Positions 8,070-17,411 of a DNA stretch of 46,717 bases are shown one piece after another. Within the stretch, counting starts at the first letter, position 1. Every line of letters begins with the position of its first letter. Below the pieces are notes generated by a model. It worked only from the letters and a program-made list of their open reading frames with translations. It was not told the origin of the DNA and did not search any database. Made by a program: the position numbers and the translations under genes. This DNA is from Gammaproteobacteria bacterium (GTDB lineage Bacteria > Pseudomonadota > Gammaproteobacteria > Pseudomonadales > Azotimanducaceae): the NCBI GenBank assembly GCA_030123805.1, contig JASJXV010000009.1:1-46717 (forward strand), in the 5' to 3' direction.

Positions 8070-8130
8070 AGATTTCCTTTAAATTATCCAACCATCTGCC
8101 GGTTTGCATATCGCTATTTCCTTCCCCAAA

Positions 8131-8144
8131 GCGCACGTTTGCGC
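8131..8144. terminator. Possible shared hairpin between the convergent pilin-like and rpoD genes
   Basis: GCGCA CGTT TGCGC (8131-8144) forms a stable 5-bp stem with a 4-nt loop in the 117-bp convergent gap. T-runs are short on both strands, so termination strength is uncertain. Confidence 0.35.
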
Positions 8145-8186
8145 CTTAACTTCTTGACCTGAGGAAGTAGGACGGCCTTTTGATAT

Positions 8187-10109
8187 TCACATGTCTATAA
8201 AACTTCTCAGTTGCTCAGATCTTGCGGGATGTCGCAATTTTCTCAATGCTTTGGCTTCTATTTGGCGAATTCTCTCCCGAGTAACAGAAAACTGGCGACC
8301 AACTTCTTCAAGTGTATGGTCAGTATTCATGTCTATACCAAACCGCATCCGCAATACTTTGGCTTCTCTCTCTGATAGTGCTAACAGGACCTCTGTGGTG
8401 GTTTCTTTCAAACCCACACCCGTTGCCGAATCCATAGGTGATTCCGCTGAATTGTCTTTGACCAGATTCCAGATGGTGGAGTCATCATCATCCCCTACCG
8501 GCGTTTCAAGGGATATCGGCTGTTTGGCAACCTCCAGCGCTTTAAGCACTTTATCTTCCGGCAGATCCATGCGTTCACCGAGTTCTTCAATACTAGGTGC
8601 CCTTCCCAGTTCCTGAATGAGTTGACGGGTCATACGATTCAGCTTATTGACCGTTTCCATCATGTGGACCGGAACACGAATGGTTCGGGCCAGATCCGAG
8701 ATAGAGCGTGTAATCGCCTGACGAATCCACCAGGTAGCATAGGTCGAGAACTTAAAGCCGCGGCGATACTCGAATTTTTCCACCGCTTTCATCAGTCCGA
8801 TATTGCCCTCCTGGATAAGATCCAGAAAGTGAAGACCTCTGTTCGTGTATTTCTTTGCAATCGATATGACCAGTCTAAGATTCGCCTGGATCATATCTTT
8901 CTTGGCAGTTCGGGTCTTTCCAATGGCAAGGGACAAGCAGCGATTGATGTCTTTTATTTCAGATAGTGTCAGCCCGGTTTTTCCTAATATCTGATTTATC
9001 TTCTTACCTGCATGCCTTATGGAGATGCGGTGTTTCTTGAGCGCCTCACTGTAATCTGCTCCCAACGCAATCTGCTTATCAACCCAATCGATCTCGTGCT
9101 CATGACTGATAAATTGCTTCAAAAACAACTTCTTGGGCATCTTCGCTGCGTTGATACTCAGATCTCTTATAAGACGCTCCTGCTCTCGAATCTGTTGCAC
9201 ATCCTCGTGCAGTATATCCACAATGGCATCCATGAACACGGGCACCAGCTTAAACGTGAATTTTCCCCCCAGCTTAATCAGCTCTTTCTCAGTCTTCTCG
9301 TGATCACGTCCATATTTGGCAATTACCTTGCCGGTTTTGTTGTACTGCCTCTTTAGTGCTCTGAACCTTGCTTTGGCTTCCTTCGGATCGATGCCTCGTT
9401 CCGGTTCCGCCTCGTCTGCCAAATAGTTTCCACTTGACTTTGCCTTGGCGACCTTTGACATGTCAGGAATGACATCTTCTGAATCCAGATAACCGGCAAT
9501 CAGAACCGACAGATTACCTTCTTCTGCCACTATTCGTTCATACTCATCCATGATCTTCTGGACTACTCCCGGATACCTGACTAACACCGCCATAGTTTCC
9601 GTCAAACCAGCTTCAATCCGTTTGGCAATCACGATTTCACCTTGTCGTGTCAGTAACGGCACCGTCCCCATTTCGCGCATATACATGCGCACCGGGTCAA
9701 TGGTTCTACCCACAACAGAATCAACTGCAGCCATGGCTGCTGCTGGATCAAGTGAAATTTCCTCAGCAGGAATGTCTTTCGAAGATTCAGGATCCGGCGC
9801 TTCCTCATACACGGTGATGCCCATTTCCTCGAACATCTGTACGATACTCTCCACCGCTTCAGATTCCGCAATATCTTCCGGTAAGTAGTCTGCTAGTTGA
9901 TCATAGGTCAGAAATCCCTGTACTTTCCCCCGTTCGATTAATTGTTTAAGCAGAGATTCCTCGTTCAGGGATTCCGGTCTGTCCAGATCAATAGAATCAG
10001 GGTCGTTGGTATTTAGAACTTCAAGTGAATCAAGATTATCTGCGACATTGCTTAAAGAATCATTGGACATTACCGACTCGTATACATCCTCGCGAGACTG
10101 ATTTGTCAT
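8187..10109 (-). CDS. rpoD: RNA polymerase sigma-70 factor RpoD
   Basis: This is the 640-residue primary sigma factor, full length for gammaproteobacteria. The N-terminal acidic region 1.1 is followed by region 1.2 ([20 protein letters not shown]), the large non-conserved insert, region 2 with [18 protein letters not shown] (the -10-binding helix), region 3, and region 4 with the -35-reading helix [17 protein letters not shown] near the C-terminus. AAGGAG lies about 9 nt before the ATG. It directs transcription of housekeeping genes. The neighbourhood is unusual: dnaG and rpsU, which usually precede rpoD, are absent. Instead a 700-bp leader and cysQ lie upstream on the same strand. Confidence 0.98.
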   Translation of the reverse strand: MTNQSREDVYESVMSNDSLSNVADNLDSLEVLNTNDPDSIDLDRPESLNEESLLKQLIERGKVQGFLTYDQLADYLPEDIAESEAVESIVQMFEEMGITVYEEAPDPESSKDIPAEEISLDPAAAMAAVDSVVGRTIDPVRMYMREMGTVPLLTRQGEIVIAKRIEAGLTETMAVLVRYPGVVQKIMDEYERIVAEEGNLSVLIAGYLDSEDVIPDMSKVAKAKSSGNYLADEAEPERGIDPKEAKARFRALKRQYNKTGKVIAKYGRDHEKTEKELIKLGGKFTFKLVPVFMDAIVDILHEDVQQIREQERLIRDLSINAAKMPKKLFLKQFISHEHEIDWVDKQIALGADYSEALKKHRISIRHAGKKINQILGKTGLTLSEIKDINRCLSLAIGKTRTAKKDMIQANLRLVISIAKKYTNRGLHFLDLIQEGNIGLMKAVEKFEYRRGFKFSTYATWWIRQAITRSISDLARTIRVPVHMMETVNKLNRMTRQLIQELGRAPSIEELGERMDLPEDKVLKALEVAKQPISLETPVGDDDDSTIWNLVKDNSAESPMDSATGVGLKETTTEVLLALSEREAKVLRMRFGIDMNTDHTLEEVGRQFSVTRERIRQIEAKALRKLRHPARSEQLRSFIDM

Positions 10110-10813
10110 AGGGTCTAACTCCTTTGCGGTTCAAAGAGTTGTACGATGGAGTTCTTATATCAGCGATCCATCACCTCTGGCTTTGATGATACACATTTTT
10201 TTCTGATCATTTTTTTGTGTGACGATATACGCAGGATCAACAGATGGTAGCTACAGAGCAATTTTCTGATATTCCAATCCACCGTCACCTCTTGCCACTA
10301 AACGCAAATGTAGCAACATTATTCTCTCCCTATTTAGTAAAGTCCAGACAAAACTCACTCAATTTCCAGGTGTGAAATTAACCACTGTTGATCGCAGACG
10401 GCGTTCCAGCTGGCCTCTGAAAGACACAAATTTCTAACTTCAATTTCAACCCAAAGAGCGCCATTTACATAACAAAATGGTCTAAGGAGTAACAACGGGC
10501 AGCTTCCTTTTTAATATCAAAGTCTTAGATGATTTTCTCCTGCATCGAATTTCATTTCCCGAGAAATCTCCATTTTTCCCCCCTTTTTTTTCAGTCACAG
10601 AACCGTTATATTAATGCACCTCGCTAGCTCAAGCTGTATGTACATACAGTGTTCTCCTCGGCAGGAAGGATACGGCATACAGCTTGGCTAGCTGAGACCA
10701 ACCCCCTACCTTCACGACATTACAATTTACACGCATTGTGCATTACCTGTGGCTGGGTGGTACCTGACCAGCAAGCCGCCGTTAATATCTGGTGTGACCG
10801 CAAGTTTGAAATG
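10110..10813. other. Long leader region upstream of rpoD
   Basis: About 700 bp with no recognised gene. It contains the nested inverted repeat at 10623-10692 and two very short minus-strand ORFs with plausible ribosome sites. One, of 16 codons, is preceded by GAGGAG and starts inside the palindrome; the other, of 18 codons, is preceded by a G-run. The rpoD promoter should be here on the minus strand, but no consensus hexamer pair stood out. Confidence 0.5.
10623..10692. repeat. Nested inverted repeat in the rpoD leader
   Basis: GCTAGCTCAAGCTGTATG (10623-10640) pairs with CATACAGCTTGGCTAGC (10676-10692): 17 bp with one bulged base and a 35-nt loop. The left arm is also part of the perfect 16-bp palindrome CTGTATGTACATACAG (10634-10649), so two alternative foldings compete for the same bases. 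There is no adjoining T-run. It may be an RNA switch, an operator, or a small palindromic mobile sequence; sequence alone does not decide. Confidence 0.6.
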
Positions 10814-11668
10814 CTAATTCAATGATTCGTGCCATGCGTATGATTTATCGCCGATGACATAAAAAAAAGGATTTAGTAGTGCTTCCTTGCTGTTGTACCT
10901 CAACACGTTGAATTCAGAATCGACGACCATACCACCAGCTGCTTCCACCACGGCTTGTGCAGCTGCTGTATCCCATTCACAGGTCGGTGCTAGCCTGGGA
11001 TAAATATCTGCAGCACCTTCTGCCACCAAACAAATTTTCAACGAGCTACCCATGTTGGTTGTTTCTACGGCGACAAATTGCCGGCGTAATTTTCTCAGCA
11101 CTCCCTGCAGTGCCTCACTGCCGTGTCGACGGCTTGCAACCACAATCAGGGTTGCCGCGAGCGGCCTTACTTTGATGTCTTTAGGAGGCGCATCCGCAAT
11201 CTGTTTGAATGCATAACTTTCATTCCCGGCTGGAGTAATTTTCTGAACACCAACATACAACACGTCTTTAACCGGTACATAGACAACGCCCAGTACCGGA
11301 ACCCCGGAATTGATCAATGCAATGTTGACAGTAAATTCACCATTCCGGTCGATAAATTCTTTGGTCCCATCCAGTGGGTCAACCAGCCAATAAGTCTGCC
11401 ATTGTCGACGTATCTCATAGGACAGTTCATCAGATTCTTCTGAAAGTACCGGAATCTCCGGAGTAAGCTGCTGCAACCCCCCAACAATAACCTTGTGCGA
11501 GGCTACATCCGCTTGGGTCAGAGGAGATTTATCAGCTTTTTGCGTAATCTCGATCTCATCTCCATCATAGATCTCCAGGATCTGCTTACCTGCATCTCGG
11601 CTGATGGCAATGATCCTGGTTACCCACCGCTTGTCCATGAGTAATTCCTCAAGCCTTTCCTGTTGCAT
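10814..11668 (-). CDS. cysQ: 3'(2'),5'-bisphosphate nucleotidase CysQ
   Basis: This inositol-monophosphatase-fold enzyme of 284 residues removes the 3'-phosphate of PAP (and PAPS), a by-product of sulfate assimilation. The metal-binding motif WLVDPLDGTKEFI is present, as is the second signature CEWDTAAAQAV, and an earlier SEESDE supplies the first metal-ligating Glu. Two starts are possible: the ATG at 11668 (GAGG 8 nt upstream) and the ATG at 11638 (GAGGA 7 nt upstream, giving the more usual N-terminus). The longer is reported. hslR is divergent, 130 bp away. No other sulfur-assimilation gene is nearby, which is common for cysQ. Confidence 0.93.
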   Translation of the reverse strand: MQQERLEELLMDKRWVTRIIAISRDAGKQILEIYDGDEIEITQKADKSPLTQADVASHKVIVGGLQQLTPEIPVLSEESDELSYEIRRQWQTYWLVDPLDGTKEFIDRNGEFTVNIALINSGVPVLGVVYVPVKDVLYVGVQKITPAGNESYAFKQIADAPPKDIKVRPLAATLIVVASRRHGSEALQGVLRKLRRQFVAVETTNMGSSLKICLVAEGAADIYPRLAPTCEWDTAAAQAVVEAAGGMVVDSEFNVLRYNSKEALLNPFFYVIGDKSYAWHESLN

Positions 11669-11798
11669 ACAAAGTACCTCTGGTTCTCACTATTTCACGT
11701 TAAATAAGTGTTACCCCTTCCACTCATCCACGTTCATGACCATAATTGTGAATCTGCAAATTTGGATTAGGGGCAACTCTTTCACAGAGTAAGCGTAC

Positions 11799-12182
11799 AT
11801 GTCAAAAGTGAGACTGGACAAATGGCTTTGGGCGGCACGTTTCTTTAAAACTCGTGCTAAGGCAAAACAAGCCATTGACGGTGGTAAAGTTCACATTGGT
11901 CGCGTTCGCGGTAAGTCCAGCAAGGAGTTGCAGCTTGGAGACAATCTCGTTATTCGTCAGGGCTTGGATGAAAAGACCCTGGTGGTCACGGGCTTGTCGA
12001 CGCAACGCCGGGGGGCGACTGAAGCATGTCTTTTATATAAAGAATCAGACGCAAGCATAAACCGTAGAAAAGAGTTGGCTGCACAGAGAAAAGCTCTGGC
12101 AGGCAGCCAAGCCACACCTGACAACAGACCATCAAAAAAACAACGTCGTCAGATACACCAGTTTCGCGATAAAAATCGGTAG
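11799..12182 (+). CDS. hslR: Hsp15, ribosome-associated heat-shock protein (S4 domain)
   Basis: The 127-residue protein opens with an S4 RNA-binding domain (VRLDKWLWAARFFKTRAKAK, then AIDGGKVHIGR) and ends in a Lys/Arg-rich tail (KKQRRQIHQFRDKNR). Hsp15 binds stalled 50S subunits that still carry peptidyl-tRNA and helps recycle them after heat stress. In many relatives hslR sits beside hslO (Hsp33) and pckA; here pckA follows 200 bp downstream but hslO is missing. Confidence 0.93.
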   Translation: MSKVRLDKWLWAARFFKTRAKAKQAIDGGKVHIGRVRGKSSKELQLGDNLVIRQGLDEKTLVVTGLSTQRRGATEACLLYKESDASINRRKELAAQRKALAGSQATPDNRPSKKQRRQIHQFRDKNR

Positions 12183-12386
12183 CGGAGGTTATCTAATCGC
12201 ATCGCTTACTGTCGCTGAACGAACGAGTAGCGTTATAATGGCTTTCTTTTTTACCTTAAAGCATTTTATTTAAGTGCAACTAGAACAACAATCTTGGCAC
12301 AATCCGGGTCTTTTTTTATCCGGGCTCATACTCGACTAATGCTCCCTTTAAACGATCAAATTTTTATACAGCACAGGAACTGATAA

Positions 12387-13949
12387 ATGCAGGCAAATGA
12401 TGGTGAAAATGCAATAAAAACCTATACAGATCTGGGTGTTGCCCAACTCGTCGAAAGAGCGATTCTGAAAGGAGAAGGCCATCTGGCGCACAATGGTTCA
12501 TTAGTCGTCACCACTGGCAAGCGTACCGCCCGCTACCCCATGGATCGTTATATCGTAAGAGAACCAAGTACCTCTGACGGAATAGAATGGGGATCGATAA
12601 ATCAGCCAATCAGCGCAGAACTATTTGATGCCCTGTGGGAAAAGGTCTGTGCTTATCTGTCAGACATAGATACCTATGTTTCTCACTTACATGTCGGCGC
12701 GGATCCGGAACACTACCTGCCGATAAAAATAACAACCGAGACAGCCTGGCACAATCTATTCGGACGCGCACTGTTTATTAATCCCAACTCCTATAATCCT
12801 AAAAACAAGGAGGTTTGGCAGATTCTGAATGCACCTCATTTTGAATGTGTACCAGAGCGCGATGGCACTGGTAGCGACGGTGCCGTGATTGTCAATTTCG
12901 CCCAGCGAAGAGTGCTGTTAGCCGGGATGCGTTATGCAGGCGAGATGAAAAAATCCATGTTTGCTGTGCAAAATTTCCTGCTACCGGAAAAAGATGTTTT
13001 ACCCATGCATTGCGCTGCCAATGTGGGAGATGATGACAGTGTGACCCTCTTTTTCGGTCTATCCGGTACCGGGAAGACTACACTTTCGGCAAATCCTCAC
13101 AAGTTCCTCATTGGAGATGATGAGCATGGCTGGGGAAAAGGAACGGTATTCAATCTGGAAGGTGGTTGCTATGCCAAGTGCGTCAACCTGACCAGAGAGA
13201 ACGAACCTGTGATATGGGACGCCATTCATTTTGGAACCATTATCGAAAATGTGGTTATGGATGAAAATACCCGTGTCGTTGATTACACTGATGTCAGCAT
13301 TACGGAAAACAGCAGGGCCTGTTATCCGAGAGAACATATTGCACTGCGTGTCGAGGCAAACAGAGCGGGTGAACCCCGGTCCATTATCTTCCTTACCTGT
13401 GACCTGACGGGGGTATTACCTCCCGTAGCAATTTTATCAAAAGAAGCCGCAGCCTATCATTTCCTCAGTGGTTACACCGCGAAAGTGGGTTCCACCGAAG
13501 CTGGAGGTTCCGGCTCAGCTATCGAATCCACGTTTTCCACCTGCTTTGGGGCGCCTTTCTTTCCTCGTCCAGCCGGGGTCTATGCAGATCTACTTGTGAA
13601 ACGCGTGGCGGAGTTCAACAGCCAGGTCTACCTTGTGAATACCGGTTGGACCGGCGGTCCTGAGGGTAAGGGTGGACAACGATTTAGCATCCCCACCACC
13701 CGGGCTATCGTCGCAGCAATCCAGAATGGTGACTTGTTGAATATCGAAACTGACAGCATAGACGTGCTGAATCTGACCATTCCCAGGTCGCTTCCTGGTG
13801 TGGATAGCAAGTTGCTTAAGCCATGTGAGACCTGGGATGACAAGGCGGCCTATGACGTAGCCGCCAGGCATCTCGCAGGTGAATTCATTGCTAATTTCGA
13901 GAAATTCGATGTCTCTCAGGATATCGTAAATGCTGGTCCAAAAGGTTAG
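12387..13949 (+). CDS. pckA: Phosphoenolpyruvate carboxykinase (ATP)
   Basis: This 520-residue enzyme converts oxaloacetate and ATP to PEP, CO2 and ADP, the first committed step of gluconeogenesis. The kinase P-loop [12 protein letters not shown] starts at residue 224. The oxaloacetate/metal region ([16 protein letters not shown]) and the adenine-binding [12 protein letters not shown] are present. Length is normal. AGGA lies 8 nt before the ATG. TATAAT at 12234-12239 could be its -10, although no good -35 is visible. The 200-bp leader carries ATCCGGG twice around a T-run. gshA begins only 20 bp after the stop, so co-transcription is likely. Confidence 0.97.
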   Translation: MQANDGENAIKTYTDLGVAQLVERAILKGEGHLAHNGSLVVTTGKRTARYPMDRYIVREPSTSDGIEWGSINQPISAELFDALWEKVCAYLSDIDTYVSHLHVGADPEHYLPIKITTETAWHNLFGRALFINPNSYNPKNKEVWQILNAPHFECVPERDGTGSDGAVIVNFAQRRVLLAGMRYAGEMKKSMFAVQNFLLPEKDVLPMHCAANVGDDDSVTLFFGLSGTGKTTLSANPHKFLIGDDEHGWGKGTVFNLEGGCYAKCVNLTRENEPVIWDAIHFGTIIENVVMDENTRVVDYTDVSITENSRACYPREHIALRVEANRAGEPRSIIFLTCDLTGVLPPVAILSKEAAAYHFLSGYTAKVGSTEAGGSGSAIESTFSTCFGAPFFPRPAGVYADLLVKRVAEFNSQVYLVNTGWTGGPEGKGGQRFSIPTTRAIVAAIQNGDLLNIETDSIDVLNLTIPRSLPGVDSKLLKPCETWDDKAAYDVAARHLAGEFIANFEKFDVSQDIVNAGPKG

Positions 13950-13969
13950 GTCATTACCCGAGAGTTCGA

Positions 13970-15562
13970 TTGACACACATTCCTGAACAACGATTTTTGA
14001 GTTTGAATAAAAACTCTCAAGGCTCCCTGCTGGCGTCCATCAATCGGGGCATTGAGCGCGAAGCGCTGCGTGTAAACAAACGAGGAACTCTGTCCGGTAA
14101 GAATCACCCGCACTTTTTGGGGTCCAAACTGTGCCACCCCTGCATCACAACTGATTTTAGCGAGGCACAACTGGAGCTGATTACTTCAGTTTCCCAAAGT
14201 ATTTCGGAGACTCTTGATGCCCTGGATGAAATTCATCGCTTCGTCTACTCAGGCTTTGATGACGAACTTCTTTGGTCTGCCAGCATGCCATGTGAATTGC
14301 CGCTACACGATGATATTCCGCTAGCCCAGTACGGAAGCTCTAATCTGGCAAAGTTGAAAACAACCTACAGAAATGGCTTAGGCCATCGCTACGGCCGCTC
14401 TATGCAGACAATCTGCGCGGTACATTACAATTTTTCTTTGTCCGACGAATTCTGGCAATATCACTGGGATACAGAAGGTTCTGGTGAAGCCTTCAGGGAT
14501 TTTAAATCCCGTCGCTACTTTGATCAAATGCGCAATTTCAGACGCCTTTCCTGGCTGCCTATCTATTTGTTTGGCGCTTCACCGGTCGTATCCGAGTCTT
14601 TCATTCAGGGCAAAGAACACAGACTGCAGAGATTCGATAGCGTCAGCTTATACGCACCTTTCGCTACTTCGTTACGTAATGGTGATTTAGGTTACCAAAG
14701 CGATATCCAGGTATCAGCTATTCAGATCTGCTTCAATAGTCTGGACAATTACGTGGACACGCTTGTAGACGCGATTACAACACCTCACAGCGACTATAGC
14801 CAAATTGGAGCAAAACGCGGCGACGAGTATCTGCAGGTCAATACGCATATTTTACAAGCGGAAGCGGAATTCTATAGCACCATCCGGGCAAAATGTGTTC
14901 CGCCTCCCGGTGAGAACTTCCTGAAGGAACTAAAGTCAAAGGGAGTCGAATATGTCGAAGTACGACTGCTGGATGTGAATCCGTATTTGCCGTTGGGTAT
15001 TGATGCCAGTCAAATCAGATTTCTGGATATCCTGCTTGTTTACTGCATTCTGGCTGACAGCCCGATCCATGATGATCGATTATGTGAGGCCGTACAAGAG
15101 AATGTACACCGTACCGTGTACCAGGGTCGTGACCCCGGTCTTCTCCTGGATGATGGCGGCGAGTTTCGTTCAATAAAGCAGTGGGGAAGCGCCATACTGG
15201 GAGAGATGTTACCCATCGCTAGGTTGCTGGACAAGGTCAGTGGCAACAATGACCACGAAAAAAGTTTGCAGGAACAACAGATCAGAGTTGATGATAGCAG
15301 TTCAACTCCGTCTGCCAGAATACTTGCTGACATGAAATCCACCGGGCGATCATTTTTTGAATTTGCCATGGATAAGAATCGCGAACACAAAACCCATTTC
15401 CAATCCAAACCCCTGTCTGAAACGCGACTGGCGTGGTTTAAAGAAGTGGCTGAAGAGTCATTTACCGCCCAGACAAGATTGGAGCAATCGGACACACTTA
15501 CTTTTGATCAGTATCTTGAAAATATGATGAACGGATACACCAACTTAGCCGCAAAGGCATGA
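13970..15562 (+). CDS. gshA: Glutamate-cysteine ligase
   Basis: The first enzyme of glutathione synthesis, joining glutamate and cysteine with ATP. The 530-residue length matches the gammaproteobacterial GshA class. Family features are the N-terminal NRGIEREALRVNKRG (glutamate/ATP site), TTDFSEAQLELIT, and LKSKGVEYVEVRLLDVNPYLP. The start is a TTG at 13970 with GAGAG 5 nt upstream; no ATG lies upstream in frame, and the protein begins as relatives do. A TTG start would keep expression low. It follows pckA by 20 bp and precedes acpH by 28 bp on the same strand. Confidence 0.95.
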   Translation: MTHIPEQRFLSLNKNSQGSLLASINRGIEREALRVNKRGTLSGKNHPHFLGSKLCHPCITTDFSEAQLELITSVSQSISETLDALDEIHRFVYSGFDDELLWSASMPCELPLHDDIPLAQYGSSNLAKLKTTYRNGLGHRYGRSMQTICAVHYNFSLSDEFWQYHWDTEGSGEAFRDFKSRRYFDQMRNFRRLSWLPIYLFGASPVVSESFIQGKEHRLQRFDSVSLYAPFATSLRNGDLGYQSDIQVSAIQICFNSLDNYVDTLVDAITTPHSDYSQIGAKRGDEYLQVNTHILQAEAEFYSTIRAKCVPPPGENFLKELKSKGVEYVEVRLLDVNPYLPLGIDASQIRFLDILLVYCILADSPIHDDRLCEAVQENVHRTVYQGRDPGLLLDDGGEFRSIKQWGSAILGEMLPIARLLDKVSGNNDHEKSLQEQQIRVDDSSSTPSARILADMKSTGRSFFEFAMDKNREHKTHFQSKPLSETRLAWFKEVAEESFTAQTRLEQSDTLTFDQYLENMMNGYTNLAAKA

Positions 15563-15590
15563 GAATCGTGGCAGAAGGCCGACTTTTTCC

Positions 15591-16187
15591 ATGAATCATC
15601 TGGCACACTTTTTGTTGGCACAAGGGAAACCCCATCTGGAGGTAGGCGCATTTCTGGGTGATTACGTTAAAGGGTCGTTACAGGGTCAGTATCCCCGTAA
15701 CATTGAGAATGGCATACGGCTGCACCGGAGGATTGACGCATTCACTGCCAAACATCCTGTCATCAGACAGAGTTGTTCCCGGATTGATCCTCACTTGAGG
15801 CGTTACGCGCCCATCATGATTGATGTATTTTTTGACCATTTTCTTGCCAGGCAATGGTCAACCTACGGCAACGGTCCCTTGCATAAGTTCAGCGACAGGA
15901 TATTCACAACCCTTGAGTCTGCTGAAGACATAATGCCCAGAAGGGCCAGGGCAGTGGCGCGACGTATGAATCAACACCAGGTCCTCTCTGCCTACGCAGA
16001 TGCCAATTTTCTTATTCCGGTGCTTTATCAGCTCAGTCAACGATTGAAACGTGATAATCCGTTAGCTAAAGGATTTACTCAATTCGAGAACAACCAACTG
16101 GAACTGGAACAGGATTTCGCCAGCTTTTTCCCTGATGTAGTGGCCTACGCCCGAGACGTAGCATGTAATCTTGATCCAGGAGACTGA
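15591..16187 (+). CDS. acpH: Acyl-carrier-protein phosphodiesterase
   Basis: The 198-residue protein begins MNHLAHFLLAQ and has GAFLGDYVKGSLQGQYP, then GIRLHRRIDAFTAKHP and YAPIMIDVFFDHFLARQW. These His/Asp clusters define AcpH (DUF479, HD-like metal phosphohydrolase). The enzyme removes 4'-phosphopantetheine from holo-ACP to give apo-ACP, in prosthetic-group turnover. It lies 28 bp after gshA and may share its transcript, with no obvious functional link. Confidence 0.92.
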   Translation: MNHLAHFLLAQGKPHLEVGAFLGDYVKGSLQGQYPRNIENGIRLHRRIDAFTAKHPVIRQSCSRIDPHLRRYAPIMIDVFFDHFLARQWSTYGNGPLHKFSDRIFTTLESAEDIMPRRARAVARRMNQHQVLSAYADANFLIPVLYQLSQRLKRDNPLAKGFTQFENNQLELEQDFASFFPDVVAYARDVACNLDPGD

Positions 16188-16266
16188 TTTACAATTTGGC
16201 TTTCAGCACAACTTTACTCAAGACATAATGTGCCTGTTTAGTGACTTTTGAAATCTGGCCACATTG

Positions 16267-16282
16267 ACAATCAAACGATTGT
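16267..16282. promoter_or_regulatory. Palindromic site upstream of dsbB
   Basis: ACAATC and GATTGT flank AAAC (16267-16282), a perfect 6-bp dyad overlapping a TTGACA (16265-16270) that lacks a good -10. It lies about 20 bp before the dsbB start. It could be an operator or a coincidence. Confidence 0.3.
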
Positions 16283-16302
16283 ATTAGCAACGGTAGTTAT
16301 TC

Positions 16303-16794
16303 ATGACCATTCCTTCTCCAAGAATCATTAACATTCTTATCTTCCTTGGTTGCGCGGGCCTGATGGCTGTTGCACTATTCTTTGAACATGTGGTGGGATT
16401 GGAACCTTGTTACCTCTGCATTATGCAGCGCCTAATGGTAATTTCGACCGGTACTCTCGCACTGCTTGCTGCGCTACATAACCCTGCGGCGCTGGGGATA
16501 AAAATCTACGCTGTATTACTGACTTTGTCTGCATTGGGAGGTGGATTGGTATCCATTCGACAGTTGTGGCTACAGAGCCTGCCAGCCGATCAGGTACCGG
16601 CATGTGGTCCGGGTATTGATTATTTGTTAGACGTGTTTCCCATTGTTGAGGTACTGGAAATGTTACTCAAGGGTGACGGGAGTTGTGCTGAAGTCCTCTG
16701 GTCGCTGTTCGGTATCAGCATGCCCGGATGGGTGCTGTTCGCTTTTGCCGGATTAATGGCGATCTCGCTATTTCAGGTTTTCAGATCTGCCTAG
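16303..16794 (+). CDS. dsbB: Disulfide bond formation protein DsbB
   Basis: An inner-membrane protein of 163 residues with four helices. The first periplasmic loop carries the redox pair CYLC (EPCYLCIMQR). The second loop carries a further Cys pair (VPACGPG and GDGSCAEVLW). DsbB reoxidises DsbA and passes electrons to ubiquinone. All four catalytic cysteines are present. It converges on a DUF4124 gene with only 7 bp between stops. Confidence 0.95.
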   Translation: MTIPSPRIINILIFLGCAGLMAVALFFEHVVGLEPCYLCIMQRLMVISTGTLALLAALHNPAALGIKIYAVLLTLSALGGGLVSIRQLWLQSLPADQVPACGPGIDYLLDVFPIVEVLEMLLKGDGSCAEVLWSLFGISMPGWVLFAFAGLMAISLFQVFRSA

Positions 16795-16801
16795 CCTGGT
16801 A

Positions 16802-17272
16802 TTAGTTGGTTTTGATAGCTGTGTCCAGCTCGGACTTACGGTTGTCGATCGTCTGTTGCAGCTGCTTTGCCTGATTGGTAGTGTCCAGGACCTGGGCAAG
16901 AGGCGCAGGTGTCAAAGAAGGCAGCGACGCTGTCTGGGCTTGCCTGGTCGCTACGGCTGAATTCCTCTCAAGCACTTCTAGCGGTGCCAGCGTATTGATA
17001 ATCCCATCCAGCTCAATTACCTCAGCCCCACTCGCGTCTTCTGCTCGATTGGAAAAATGCCAAATGCCACTCTCATCCTGCCATTTGTAAACCTGTGTGG
17101 TCTGGCTTTCACTTCCTGCCTTTGTTTCATCCAACAATTCTGAAACTGTCGCTAATATGGTCACGCCGGGCTTGAAGTCCTCCAGCGTCAGGTATGGTTC
17201 GCCACTTGGCCTCTTTATGAAAAACAGACCTGCAAATGCAACCAGTAACAGTACAAGCATAATTTTGTACAT
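16802..17272 (-). CDS. DUF4124-type membrane-anchored protein
   Basis: The 156-residue protein has one N-terminal membrane helix (MLVLLLVAFAGLFFI) and a short DUF4124 motif (TQVYKWQDESGIWHFSNRAE, about residues 60-79), followed by a low-complexity Gln/Thr/Ala-rich tail. DUF4124 proteins are small periplasm-facing proteins of unknown function in gammaproteobacteria. yheS is divergent from it, with the start sites about 140 bp apart. Confidence 0.75.
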   Translation of the reverse strand: MYKIMLVLLLVAFAGLFFIKRPSGEPYLTLEDFKPGVTILATVSELLDETKAGSESQTTQVYKWQDESGIWHFSNRAEDASGAEVIELDGIINTLAPLEVLERNSAVATRQAQTASLPSLTPAPLAQVLDTTNQAKQLQQTIDNRKSELDTAIKTN

Positions 17273-17411
17273 ATCACTTCCTTTTTAAACATTGAGTACC
17301 TGAATAGAGGTTACGCCAATCCAAAACCGGTTGCCACAAGGTCCTTACTGATACAGAAACTGCGCATCAGATGCTAGAATGCGCGACCTCAATAACCGAT
17401 CAATTATCGAT

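Noticed and set aside
10560-10655. Two very short minus-strand ORFs (16 and 18 codons) as leader peptides of rpoD
   Set aside because: Ribosome sites are plausible, but there is no homology, no codon run typical of attenuators and no terminator pair; kept only as part of the hairpin finding.
10679-10822. TnpB-like zinc-ribbon end (CITCGW, then DQQAAVNI)
   Set aside because: The phrase resembles IS605 OrfB C-termini, but only one CxxC is present, the Asn of D-x-N is replaced, and no upstream TnpB sequence exists. Treated as chance.
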